DNA of 64,000 nt from Alphaproteobacteria bacterium (GCA_015062245.1 SUVA01000007.1:1-64000); one strand, 5' to 3'. Shown: positions 49,501-58,064, counted from the stretch's first letter. Translations and numbers: made by a program. Notes: a model not told the origin generated them from the letters alone.

Positions 49501-49771
49501 CCTTTAAAACCATCAATTCTTTATCCGATTGCATCCGAATAAAAACAAACAAAACAACCGCAAACAAAGCCAACGGCATTAAAATTTGCATAAAATGAGG
49601 CAACACCAAAAAGGTCATTTTTAAAAACACACCAACAGACACACCATTGGTAACAATCATATCAATCATACGCAATGATTGGGTCAACCACACCAACATG
49701 GTCATACAGGTTAAAACCAACAAAAAGCCGACAATCAGTTGCCGTAAAATGTATTTATCCGCTATTTTCAT
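46523..49771 (-). CDS. In-frame fusion of LptF/LptG-family permease and LPS-assembly outer membrane protein LptD
   Basis: Residues 1-~370 LptF-like (KIADKYILRQLIVGF...SDKELMVLKAVGMGPFQLM); then internal signal peptide MLRFVFLVGAFLSVQAYA and OstA/LptD sequence (VDFEADQVSYDQKNQVMTASGNV...CEMCENSSPLWQIHA...). Confidence 0.85.
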   Translation of the reverse strand: MKIADKYILRQLIVGFLLVLTCMTMLVWLTQSLRMIDMIVTNGVSVGVFLKMTFLVLPHFMQILMPLALFAVVLFVFIRMQSDKELMVLKAVGMGPFQLMSPVLKMAGVLTVCGYFLSLFLCPWAETEVREMKWKVRNNVSHVLLQEGQFNTFKKGMMIYVRERLPNGVLKGILAYEMKDGKKSTLIADEGTLYQASDGLEIVFGQGSRQEYKPETKQYSVLKFDKYTVALGDKNQSGTRTQKVRELPFMKLLMMKQSEAPNASTWRKHKVEAFKRLTQPLYNFIFALLAMVGALTGYYNRRGQPIRINMVVISALLIQTFALAFENIAGKNLWGLVLMGLNLLIPLWIMMRIFKKENGPKVPAKFNYMLRFVFLVGAFLSVQAYAFSDIDVSAFNKEQPVDFEADQVSYDQKNQVMTASGNVVLKQNGIVFNTDKILYNQKSDMIHIPGEAKMVLPDGNSSIVHDIQMRAHGDEVVTGKGKMDMADGTHLWANQIVRQKGKENILKDAFYTPCEMCENSSPLWQIHASSIEQDEESHMMRFWNTRVELKKVPVLYFPYFQIPDYTVKRQTGFLTPTFGSDSELKAYIKAPIFVDLAENQNLTVTPVVSFTRNPLGILDYQGLFSKGKVELQTSYTKDDEDKRQGHIQSAFEYDVNDSWRVTGAYNRTITDTYFRRYNVLDVDTSQSYLTSHLTTEYYGNRLYGSSTFYNFQSLQDGVRSESIPVILPVFNMRYTSKPFTKNGGIMYSDINGAFINNRDHFKSNRLSLTQGITLPYKTDFGLVTQLSGSLRMDGYSVDTGRYGIGYGRQEDSYFAGRIFPQAVLKLSYPLIKKSARYSQILEPIVMLVASPNGSNPDKIPNVDSSVFDFDDVNLFSPNRYVGYDKVESGSRMNYGVQWTLYQMGKKRSIQALFGQSIRLRENDELDDAMGYDGHFSSYVGRLQLNYEYLTLAYRFRMAQKNLEAQKNDISFEAGSAPFRIGLNYLFQDSFHLGEVYSNPKKEVSVYVRSRLTKNWSLEGRYRYNLLKSDRGPLETYGILRYDNECAAVEFETGKSYTHDRNYKGDTSITMRFYLKTLGGFGQ

Positions 49772-50675
49772 CTTTTTTCCTCGCCCCATTATACGACAAA
49801 GGATGAGATTTTTCAACAATCTTTTTTAATCTGTCGGGTAAAATGTGCGTATATATTTGTGTTGTGGTGATATCCGAATGTCCTAACATTTGTTGAACAG
49901 AACGTAAATCAGCATCATGGGCCACTAAATGTGAGGCAAACGAGTGGCGAAAAACGTGTGGAGATACCTTATCCGGATTCAATCCGACCGTCAATGCTAA
50001 TTTTTTCAGTTCTTTAAAAAAAGCATCACGGGTTAAATGACCCAAGCGACTTTTATTAGATGGGAATAACCATTTACTTTTACGGTTATGGGGCAAATCA
50101 TTTTCACGAAAGGCCTTCCATTTGTCCAAAGCATCCATCGCATAATCGTTCAAAGGCACAATTCGTTCTCGCCCGCCTTTTCCCATAATCAACAAATGAT
50201 GTTCATCACGCACATAAGCCCCCAAAGGCAGGCCGACCAATTCGCTGACACGCATACCGGTGGCGTATAAAACCTCCAATAAAACATACAATCTTTCATC
50301 GTTTAATCGGGCGTATTGTATCAATTGAATAACCTCTTCTTCCGTCAGATATTTAGGCAAAGTTTGAGGCATTTTGGGCCCTTGCAAATAATCCGAGGGA
50401 TTGACCTTTATCCAACCTTCCGAATAGGCAAAACGATAAAATTCATGCAAACAGGACAAACGTCTGGCACGGGTACGGACAGAATCCCCTGTATTCATTA
50501 AAAATTTCAAAAAGCCTTTTAAATCTTCCTCTTGGGCATTCAATAAATCCAAATGGCGTGATTTTAAGTATTCATCCAACAAATACATATCACGCCGATA
50601 AGCCGATAATGTATTTTGCCCTGCCCCCCGTTGGGCCTGCATCATTTCCAAAAAGGCATCAATTTGATTATTCAT
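49755..50675 (-). CDS. xerD: Tyrosine recombinase XerD
   Basis: Catalytic residues in ATGMRVSEL, SPHVFRHSFASHL, LGHSDITTTQIYTH. Confidence 0.93.
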   Translation of the reverse strand: MNNQIDAFLEMMQAQRGAGQNTLSAYRRDMYLLDEYLKSRHLDLLNAQEEDLKGFLKFLMNTGDSVRTRARRLSCLHEFYRFAYSEGWIKVNPSDYLQGPKMPQTLPKYLTEEEVIQLIQYARLNDERLYVLLEVLYATGMRVSELVGLPLGAYVRDEHHLLIMGKGGRERIVPLNDYAMDALDKWKAFRENDLPHNRKSKWLFPSNKSRLGHLTRDAFFKELKKLALTVGLNPDKVSPHVFRHSFASHLVAHDADLRSVQQMLGHSDITTTQIYTHILPDRLKKIVEKSHPLSYNGARKKDENSG

Positions 50676-50818
50676 TACATAACACTGTGAACAATCTGCT
50701 TTTCAACCTGTTGTTGTTTGGGCATAAAATCACACACCGCAAAAAGAACGATAAGCCCCAATAAAACAAAGGCTAAAACCCATTTGAGTTTGTTGGATTT
50801 TTTTTCATGCAGTTTCAT
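50675..50818 (-). CDS. Small single-TM protein (47 aa)
   Basis: MKLHEKKSNKLKWVLAFVLLGLIVLFAVCDFMPKQQQVEKQIVHSVM; SD AGGAGG. Confidence 0.6.
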   Translation of the reverse strand: MKLHEKKSNKLKWVLAFVLLGLIVLFAVCDFMPKQQQVEKQIVHSVM

Positions 50819-50833
50819 TTTTTCCTCCTGAAC

Positions 50834-50862
50834 TGGACTTTTTTTTAAAAACGTGTTATAGT
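50834..50862 (+). promoter_or_regulatory. Sigma70-like promoter for aroK
   Basis: TGGACT-N17-TATAGT, 6 nt before ATG. Confidence 0.5.
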
Positions 50863-50868
50863 TATAGC

Positions 50869-51426
50869 ATGAGTCAAAAATTATTACAAGAAAAAATCTT
50901 ATTACTTGTCGGAATGATGGGTGTCGGCAAAACAAGTTTGGGGCGAATGATATCCAAGCGTTTGAAGCTACCTTTTGTGGATTCCGATAAAGAAATTGAA
51001 CGGATGACGGGATTTACCATTTCGGATTTATTTGCCCGTTATGGTGAAGAGGAATTCAGAAAAGGCGAAGAAAAAGTAATGGAACGATTGTTAAACGGCA
51101 AGCCCTGTGTTTTATCCAGTGGTGGCGGGGCTTTTTTATCCGCCCATACACGAAAGGTCGCCAAAGAAAAAGCCGTATCCATTTGGATTAAAGCGGGTGC
51201 TGATGTTATTTCGGGGCGCACGCAAGGGCGCACGCATCGTCCTTTGGTGCCATCCGCCGATAACCAAGCCACCATTCAACGTTTGGTAAAAGAATGCTAT
51301 CCTTTATACAGCGAAGCCGATATTATGGTTGAATCTTTTAATGAACCGCCCCATTATACGGTCAGCCGTATTTTAAAGGAATTGGAAAACAGACAAATCA
51401 TTTCAAAAAAGGAAAAACATGATTAA
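50869..51426 (+). CDS. aroK: Shikimate kinase
   Basis: LVGMMGVGKTSLGRMIS; FVDSDKEIERMTG; VLSSGGGAFL; RTHRPLV. Confidence 0.94.
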   Translation: MSQKLLQEKILLLVGMMGVGKTSLGRMISKRLKLPFVDSDKEIERMTGFTISDLFARYGEEEFRKGEEKVMERLLNGKPCVLSSGGGAFLSAHTRKVAKEKAVSIWIKAGADVISGRTQGRTHRPLVPSADNQATIQRLVKECYPLYSEADIMVESFNEPPHYTVSRILKELENRQIISKKEKHD

Positions 51427-52657
51427 ATTATTGATTTTATTGGCAATGTCTTTTTTCTTTTCCGGTGTGGAAACCGCTGTTACCGCAATATCAGAACCAT
51501 TATTATCGGAAAGAGCCAAAAAAGGCGATAAAAAAGCAAAAATTTTGTTAAAGCTGAAACAAAAGCCCGATAAATTATTGGGGACTTTATTATTGGGTAA
51601 TAACTTGGTCAATATTGCATTGACCGCCCTGTCCACCAGCATGTTGATTGATATATTCGGGCCAGCAAAAGGTGTGGCTTTGGCCACATTCGGGGTCAGT
51701 TTTGTGGTATTGGTTTTTGCCGAAATACTGCCCAAAACATACGCCATCAATCAAACAATCCCTTTTGCCTTTGCGGTGGCCTATCCGTTAAATTTCATTG
51801 TGTGGTTATTGACCCCTGCGGTTATATGCTTTAATGGTATCAGCAAAATAGTATTGAAAATTTTACCCCAAAAAAGTACAGCCCCTGACAACGATTTAAT
51901 TAAAGAAGAACTGCGTGGGCAATTGGCTTTGACCGGCAAAAATATGCCTGAACGTGGTATTTTGAGGGGTGTGTTGGATTTGGATGAAGTATCCATCGGT
52001 GATATTTTAACCGACCGAGGGCGTTTGGTCAGCCTGAACATACAAACACCCATTCCCGAAATTTTGGATTTTTTGCGTTCCACGCCTTACAGCCGAATCC
52101 CCCTGTGGGAAGGAAAAAGAGATAATATCATCGGTATTTTGCACATTAAAAAAGCCATCCAATTGGCCAAAGCATGGCAAAAAAATCCCCAAACAAAAGT
52201 AATGGATTTTTGCACAAAACCTTGGTTTGTATTAAAAAGCGTTTCGTTGTTGGATCAATTAAACGCCTTTCGCAAACGCAAAGAACATTTCGCCATCGTG
52301 GTGGATGAATACGGCGATATTCAAGGCGTGGTCACTTTGGAAGATTTGTTGGAAGAAATCGTCGGTGATATTGATGATGAAACGGATTTGCCCAATCAAA
52401 GCGGACTCAGATGGCACTTATTACCCGATGGCGCTTATCGTTTAAACGGCAACGCCACCATTCGGGATATCAATCGGGCTTTTCATTGGAATCTGCCTGA
52501 TGACAATGCCGTTACTTTGGCCGGCTATGTGATGTATGAAGCCGAACAAATCCCCCATGTGGGGCAACAGTTCAACATCAACGGTTGGACCTATACCGTG
52601 CGCCATAAAATCGGCAACCGTTTAACACAAATTGATGTTTTACCCGAAGAAAAATAA
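51419..52657 (+). CDS. CNNM/CorC (HlyC/CorC) family CBS-domain transporter
   Basis: DUF21 TM region; CBS region SRIPLWEGKRDNIIGILHIKK; VDEYGDIQGVVTLEDLLEEIVGDI. Confidence 0.93.
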   Translation: MIKLLILLAMSFFFSGVETAVTAISEPLLSERAKKGDKKAKILLKLKQKPDKLLGTLLLGNNLVNIALTALSTSMLIDIFGPAKGVALATFGVSFVVLVFAEILPKTYAINQTIPFAFAVAYPLNFIVWLLTPAVICFNGISKIVLKILPQKSTAPDNDLIKEELRGQLALTGKNMPERGILRGVLDLDEVSIGDILTDRGRLVSLNIQTPIPEILDFLRSTPYSRIPLWEGKRDNIIGILHIKKAIQLAKAWQKNPQTKVMDFCTKPWFVLKSVSLLDQLNAFRKRKEHFAIVVDEYGDIQGVVTLEDLLEEIVGDIDDETDLPNQSGLRWHLLPDGAYRLNGNATIRDINRAFHWNLPDDNAVTLAGYVMYEAEQIPHVGQQFNINGWTYTVRHKIGNRLTQIDVLPEEK

Positions 52658-52665
52658 ATTTTCAT

Positions 52666-52694
52666 TTGCTTTTTAATATTTTTTATTTTATAGT
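52666..52694 (+). promoter_or_regulatory. Sigma70-like promoter of structured leader copy 2
   Basis: TTGCTT-N17-TATAGT; predicted start about 52701. Confidence 0.6.
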
Positions 52695-52700
52695 AATTAT

Positions 52701-52896
52701 CAAATGGATTGGCGTCCATTTGCTGGGTCTGAAAGCCCTGTTTGATAGACACGCCGATAAAAGCGTCATTTTATCGTCCACCAACTTCGGTTGGATGGCG
52801 GTAAAATAAAAGCCGCGTGCGGAAAAATATACCGCACTACTTTGTCTATCGTAGTTTTCAGCATCCAGCCACTTCAACGCCAAAGTGGCTTTTTTT
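52701..52896 (+). ncRNA. Structured leader element copy 2 (candidate attenuator/riboswitch-like RNA)
   Basis: Serial hairpins GATAAAA-GCGTCA-TTTTATC, CCACCAAC-TTCG-GTTGGaTGG, GTGCGG-N9-CCGCAC, ACTAC-N10-GTAGT, terminator AGCCACTT-N8-AAGTGGCT+T7. Confidence 0.6.
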
Positions 52897-52917
52897 ATAA
52901 CCAAAATGGGGGATAGA

Positions 52918-54204
52918 ATGAAAACGACGAATAAGCAAGAAAACGGACGCACTATGGGCGAAATGTTATCCACTTTATCCATTATGGGTTTATTGAGCAT
53001 TGGGGGATTACACGCGTTTTCATCCATAATGGATCGTTTTCGTGCCAATGATTTATTGGAAGAAGCCTCGGTCCGTGCCATGCGTGTATCCGAGCAAATA
53101 AAAAAAGGACGCAAAACATTAAGTCTTGGTAAATTTTTACATAATGAAACAATGGGTGGTACTTTTTCAAAACAGGTTTTTACCGAGGGGTTAAGCAAAC
53201 AATTTGGGATTCAAGTATCCAATGTTAAAAAAGCCGTTTGTGAAAGACTTTTGGATTCCATCACAGACACTTCACCTTTACGCCGATTGGCATTGAGCGA
53301 AACACCACGTAATCCATTGACACAATGCCAAGATTTAAATAGCTTTTTAATGATTTACAACGGCGGTTTTAAAGGGGAAAGCCAAGATACAGAATATCAA
53401 TGCGAAACCAATTCACAATGCCCCAAAGAGTTCACTTGTCAAGATGGTTTTTGCGCCTGTCCAAATAACGGAAAGTATGTTTATACGGCAACGGGGCGAG
53501 AATCCGACACGAAAAAATGTTGCGATCCCGAATTGGTGGTGGGTGATGTATGTTGTAATTCGGTGGAATATGATGAATTTACAGGGGAAAAATTATGTTG
53601 TGCATATAATTCCAGCCTCAACGGCTGTTGTCCCGAAGGACATTTTGCCTTTGACAACACATGTTATCCCTGTGATCAAGCTGATGCTGTTTATATGGTA
53701 AAAGGCGGTGCTCAATATCAAACATGTTATGTTTGCCCTGAACGGGCCGTGTCAGGTTTTAAATGCTTTTTGGAATGCCCTGAACCAGATCAAGTCAAAA
53801 AAGACGGACGTTGTTATTGTCCTGACGACAAACCAATTCAGGATATCTATGGTAAATGTCATTCATGCGATAGCGGACAACGTGGCGTATGGGCAAACAC
53901 AACCCTTTTACTGCTCAATTCTGGATGGAGCCAAGAAGTAACCTCTTATTGTGCAGCTGCTGGTTATTGCGGAAATTACAGATGTAGCGGCGGATATGTA
54001 TGGAGTTGTAATGACAATCAAATTGGTGGAATGGGAAATAAAAAGATTGATTTTACATTAAAAGACGGCACTATCGCAAGTGGTTCATCCTGTTACGATT
54101 GTTCAGAGGTAGACATATCCACAATTAAATTAGAATCACAATGCAATATTTGTGGTGGCACTTGGGATGGGGAAAATTGGTTTACGGGAACTTGTTCTGA
54201 ATAA
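52918..54204 (+). CDS. Prepilin-like Cys-rich protein
   Basis: NGRTMGEMLSTLSIMGLLSIGGLHAFSSIMDRFRANDLLEEASVRA; Cys modules including CPDDKPIQDIYGKCHSCD. Confidence 0.8.
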   Translation: MKTTNKQENGRTMGEMLSTLSIMGLLSIGGLHAFSSIMDRFRANDLLEEASVRAMRVSEQIKKGRKTLSLGKFLHNETMGGTFSKQVFTEGLSKQFGIQVSNVKKAVCERLLDSITDTSPLRRLALSETPRNPLTQCQDLNSFLMIYNGGFKGESQDTEYQCETNSQCPKEFTCQDGFCACPNNGKYVYTATGRESDTKKCCDPELVVGDVCCNSVEYDEFTGEKLCCAYNSSLNGCCPEGHFAFDNTCYPCDQADAVYMVKGGAQYQTCYVCPERAVSGFKCFLECPEPDQVKKDGRCYCPDDKPIQDIYGKCHSCDSGQRGVWANTTLLLLNSGWSQEVTSYCAAAGYCGNYRCSGGYVWSCNDNQIGGMGNKKIDFTLKDGTIASGSSCYDCSEVDISTIKLESQCNICGGTWDGENWFTGTCSE

Positions 54205-54308
54205 CGGCATTCTTTTTCCTTGACTTTTGGGACGGGGCAGTATGTCAAAATCAATCTGAATAACTCATTAAAGAATAATATTTTGCTATCATTCTTAAAG
54301 CAAAAAAA

Positions 54309-54336
54309 TCCCCGACCGCTTTGGCCGGGGATTGTT
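54309..54336. terminator. Intrinsic (bidirectional) terminator between convergent genes
   Basis: ATCCCCGACC-GCTTT-GGCCGGGGAT. Confidence 0.7.
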
Positions 54337-54372
54337 ATATTAAAAACCACGTTCCATCGCTTCCCTCCTTTG

Positions 54373-56448
54373 TTATTTTAACAACATTTTGAAGTCCACC
54401 ACAACGGCGCGGTCTTTGGTGACCAAGACAGGGTTGCCGTCAATGGATTTGATTTCGGGAATTTCCAAAACCAACTTTTGAACTTTGGCCAAAGTATCGG
54501 CCAACGGACCGACGGCTTTCGGATCTTCACCACGCACACCGTTCAAGATTGTGCCGACTTTTGTTTCTTTAATCATGGCATCAAAGTCATTGGCGGGCAA
54601 GATACGCATTGTTGTATCGCGCATGACTTCGGTATAAATACCGCCGGTGCCGAACACCAACACACGGCCGAAGTTCTTATCGGAATTGACGCCGATAATT
54701 GTTTCGGTGGCTTTGGTAATCATTTCTTGAATTAAGACGCTGGCGCCTTTTAATTCAAACTTGGCGATTGTAGCGGTCAAAGCATCAAAGGCTTCGTTGA
54801 ATTTTTCTTCGGAATCGATGTTCAAATAGATACCTTTCATTTCTGTTTTATGCAAGGCATCAGGGGCCGACAATTTCAACACGACAGGGAAGATGTTTTT
54901 GGCAAAGGCCAAAGCTTCAGCCTTATCGGTGAAGTTACCGCATTTGGGATAATCAATACCATAATGATCCATAATCATGTTCATTGTGGATTGTGGCAAG
55001 GATGCCAAACCTTCTTTAACGGCATCGGCGACGGCAGCTTTGATATCGGCCGGCACTTCGCTTGTTTCAACTTTCACATCAGGCAATCCTTTAAATGCCA
55101 TTTGGGCTTTCATTAAACCCAATAAACGGATACAGTCTGTCGGATAATCATAGGTCAAAACTTTGGCGTTTTTCAACAACTGAACGGCTTCACGCACACG
55201 GGAACCACCGATGAATGAACAATAGATATTGACATTTTTATATTGTTCGGCCATTTTGATGACAGCCTGAGCCGTTTCAACGGGTTCTGTGGACATTTGC
55301 GGTGTCAACAACACGATAATGTTTTTGTATTCACCGGATTCACACAACACACGCAAAGCATTTTCATAACGGTCGGCTTTGGCATCACCCACCACATCAA
55401 TGGGGTTACCGACAGAAGCTTCCGGTGTTAAAACAGCACGCAGGTTGGATATTGTTTTTTCGGACGGTCTTGCCAAATCCAACTTGGCTTCTTCACACAA
55501 ATCCGAGGCCAACACACCCACACCACCGGCGTTTGTCAAAATACCGACAGCACCACCGAAATCTGTGTGATTGACGTTTTGCAACAATTCCAAAGCGCCG
55601 AATAATTCACGGGTTGTGTACACTTGAATAGCGCCAGAACGTTGTAAGGCAATTTCCAACACACGATAGTTCGGAGCCAAAGAACCCGTATGGGACAAGC
55701 TGGCGGCTTGGGCTTTGCTGGATTTACCCGGTTCCATAATCACGCACGGTTTTGTTTTGGAAACTTCTTTTAAAACACGTAAGAATTCCTGACCTTTTTT
55801 AAGGCCTTCCAAATAGAATACAAAGGCTTTTGTGTTTTCGTCATGTTGAATGAAGTCCAACAAACTGGCTTCGTTCAAATCAGCCTTGTTCCCCACGGAA
55901 ATAAAGTGAGAAAAGCCGATGCCTTTTTCTTCGGCCCAATCCAAAATCGCACTACAATAAGCACCCGACTGCGAAATAAAGGCGACATTACCTTTCAACG
56001 GGAAGCAAGGTGCAAAAGAAGCATTTAATTTATCAAAAGTGGAAATATGTCCCAAACAGTTCGGACCCAACACATTGATACCAGCATCCAAACATTTTTT
56101 GGCAATCGTCAATTCCAATTCTTTGTTGCCGACTTCACCAAAACCGGCGGTAATAATACTGATATTTTTGGCACCGTTGGCGATGGCGTCATCCACGGCG
56201 GCTTCACAAAAACGAGCCGGTACCAACAACACGACCAAATCAACGGCTTCGGGAATATCACGGGTGGATGCAAAGCACTTTTTACCCTTTAATTCCTGAC
56301 CGGCCAATTTGGGATTCACACCGTATAAGTTGCCTTCAAAACCGGCTTCAATCAAATTGTTAAAAACGACCGCGCCCAATTTGGTTTCGTCGGCCGAAAC
56401 ACCGACAACCGCCACAGATTTGGGTGCAAAGAATGTATCTAATGACAT
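54373..56448 (-). CDS. Acetate--CoA ligase (ADP-forming), fused alpha/beta subunits
   Basis: CoA-binding AVVGVSADETKLGAVVFNNL; VLGPNCLGHIS; LSHTGSLA; ATP-grasp C-term VVLKLSAPDALHKTEMKGIYLN. Confidence 0.9.
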   Translation of the reverse strand: MSLDTFFAPKSVAVVGVSADETKLGAVVFNNLIEAGFEGNLYGVNPKLAGQELKGKKCFASTRDIPEAVDLVVLLVPARFCEAAVDDAIANGAKNISIITAGFGEVGNKELELTIAKKCLDAGINVLGPNCLGHISTFDKLNASFAPCFPLKGNVAFISQSGAYCSAILDWAEEKGIGFSHFISVGNKADLNEASLLDFIQHDENTKAFVFYLEGLKKGQEFLRVLKEVSKTKPCVIMEPGKSSKAQAASLSHTGSLAPNYRVLEIALQRSGAIQVYTTRELFGALELLQNVNHTDFGGAVGILTNAGGVGVLASDLCEEAKLDLARPSEKTISNLRAVLTPEASVGNPIDVVGDAKADRYENALRVLCESGEYKNIIVLLTPQMSTEPVETAQAVIKMAEQYKNVNIYCSFIGGSRVREAVQLLKNAKVLTYDYPTDCIRLLGLMKAQMAFKGLPDVKVETSEVPADIKAAVADAVKEGLASLPQSTMNMIMDHYGIDYPKCGNFTDKAEALAFAKNIFPVVLKLSAPDALHKTEMKGIYLNIDSEEKFNEAFDALTATIAKFELKGASVLIQEMITKATETIIGVNSDKNFGRVLVFGTGGIYTEVMRDTTMRILPANDFDAMIKETKVGTILNGVRGEDPKAVGPLADTLAKVQKLVLEIPEIKSIDGNPVLVTKDRAVVVDFKMLLK

Positions 56449-56591
56449 ATTTTTTCCTTTCTTGTTATGTTAAAAATGATACCTAAAATGATGGTGTGAA
56501 TTATAATCCGTTATGTCCCAAAAGTCAAGGCAAAAATAAAAATTATTCCAATTATTGTATAGTCTTTTTTGGGGACAAAGTTTTTATAAAA

Positions 56592-58064
56592 TCATTTTTT
56601 CCTTTTAAAGGCCAAAAGTAAAAACAGGCCGGCCAAAAGTAAAGGAACTTTAACGCCATAGCGGGCATAAATCGTGGGGGCCAAAGCCATCGGCAAATCC
56701 GAATCAATCACACCTTGCCCCCCCAAAGGCAGTTGCTTTAAAATACGCCCCACAGGATCAATGACAGCACTGATACCCGTATTGGCCGCCCGAATCAAGG
56801 GGAGCCCTTCTTCTATTGCACGGGTTTGCGCCATCGCCAAATGTTGGTGGGGGCCAAAGCTGATGCCATACCAACCGTCATTGGTGGCATTAAATAACCA
56901 TGACGGACGGTGTTTTTTATCCACAACCCGACCGGAAAAAATAACCTCATAACACACCAGCATACCGGCCGAAAATGTTTTTAAAACAGGGACTGTTTTA
57001 AGGCCTTTGCCTTCATATAAATCCGATGAAATCGGCACCAATTTTTCAAAAGGCAACCATTCACGAAACGGCATATATTCACCAAACGGAACCAAATGTG
57101 ATTTATCATAAAAGCCATGGATATCCGTTAAATCATCCAACACAAAAATGCTGTTGGCCAACAACCGTGTTTTGGGATCAACCACACGCATACCGCCCGT
57201 CAATAAAACCGAACCTTGCCCCATGGCCGACATCAAATGCAAACGTTCTTCATCATGGTAATTGACGAAAAAAGAAACCGCCGATTCAGGCCATAAAATA
57301 TGAGTGATACCTTTGTTGTTTTCACGGGACAATTTAATCAATGTGGCCAAATTTTTTTGTTCTTCATTCGGATCCCATTTCAATGTTTGGGGGATATTGG
57401 GTTGCACCAATCTTAAATGCGTTCCCCAAACCGATCCGATGGGTTGGGTATATAAACGAACCATCCCCAAAATCGTAACCAAACCAAAAAGCGAACACGA
57501 TAACCACAAAAAACGACTTTTATAGCCCAAGGCAAATGCACCAAACAATAAAATCGTCAAAGCACTTAAACCATAAATACCGACCACGCTGACGCTTTGC
57601 ATCACAGGCAAATAATCATTCCAGATATTGCCCAAAGGATTCCACGGAAACCCCGTAAATAGCCATGAGCGCACCCATTCAAATATCACAAAAAATCCCG
57701 CAAAGGCCAAAAGCCGGCGCCAACCCGTTTCAAAAAAGGAAGCCCCAAAGGCTGATAAACCAAAAAACAAACCAAACCATAACCCGAAAAACAACCAAAC
57801 CAAAGGTATTACAACAAAAAAACGACCGCCGTCTATCATCAATGCATGGGTCAACCAATGCATTGAAACGGCCCCCATCCCGAAACCGAAAAAGAATCCT
57901 TTAAAAAAACAAGCAAAATGTTTTTGTTCTTTATTTAATAACTTTATCAATCCAAAAATACCCAACGCCGTTAAAGGCCATAAAAAGCATGGGGCAAAGC
58001 CAAAAGAGGATAATCCACCCAACAAAATCAAAAATAAAAAAAGATATCTTTTTTGTTTTAACAT
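56592..58064 (-). CDS. lnt: Apolipoprotein N-acyltransferase
   Basis: WGTHLRLVQPNIPQTLKWDP; WPESAVSF; KSHLVPFGEYMPFR; VCYEVIFSG; RAANTGISAVIDPVGRI. Confidence 0.95.
   Translation of the reverse strand: MLKQKRYLFLFLILLGGLSSFGFAPCFLWPLTALGIFGLIKLLNKEQKHFACFFKGFFFGFGMGAVSMHWLTHALMIDGGRFFVVIPLVWLFFGLWFGLFFGLSAFGASFFETGWRRLLAFAGFFVIFEWVRSWLFTGFPWNPLGNIWNDYLPVMQSVSVVGIYGLSALTILLFGAFALGYKSRFLWLSCSLFGLVTILGMVRLYTQPIGSVWGTHLRLVQPNIPQTLKWDPNEEQKNLATLIKLSRENNKGITHILWPESAVSFFVNYHDEERLHLMSAMGQGSVLLTGGMRVVDPKTRLLANSIFVLDDLTDIHGFYDKSHLVPFGEYMPFREWLPFEKLVPISSDLYEGKGLKTVPVLKTFSAGMLVCYEVIFSGRVVDKKHRPSWLFNATNDGWYGISFGPHQHLAMAQTRAIEEGLPLIRAANTGISAVIDPVGRILKQLPLGGQGVIDSDLPMALAPTIYARYGVKVPLLLAGLFLLLAFKRKK

Noticed and set aside
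49755-50675. Tyrosine recombinase as sign of an integrative element
   Set aside because: Sequence and neighbourhood (aroK, CorC) fit housekeeping XerD; no attachment-site repeats or cargo seen
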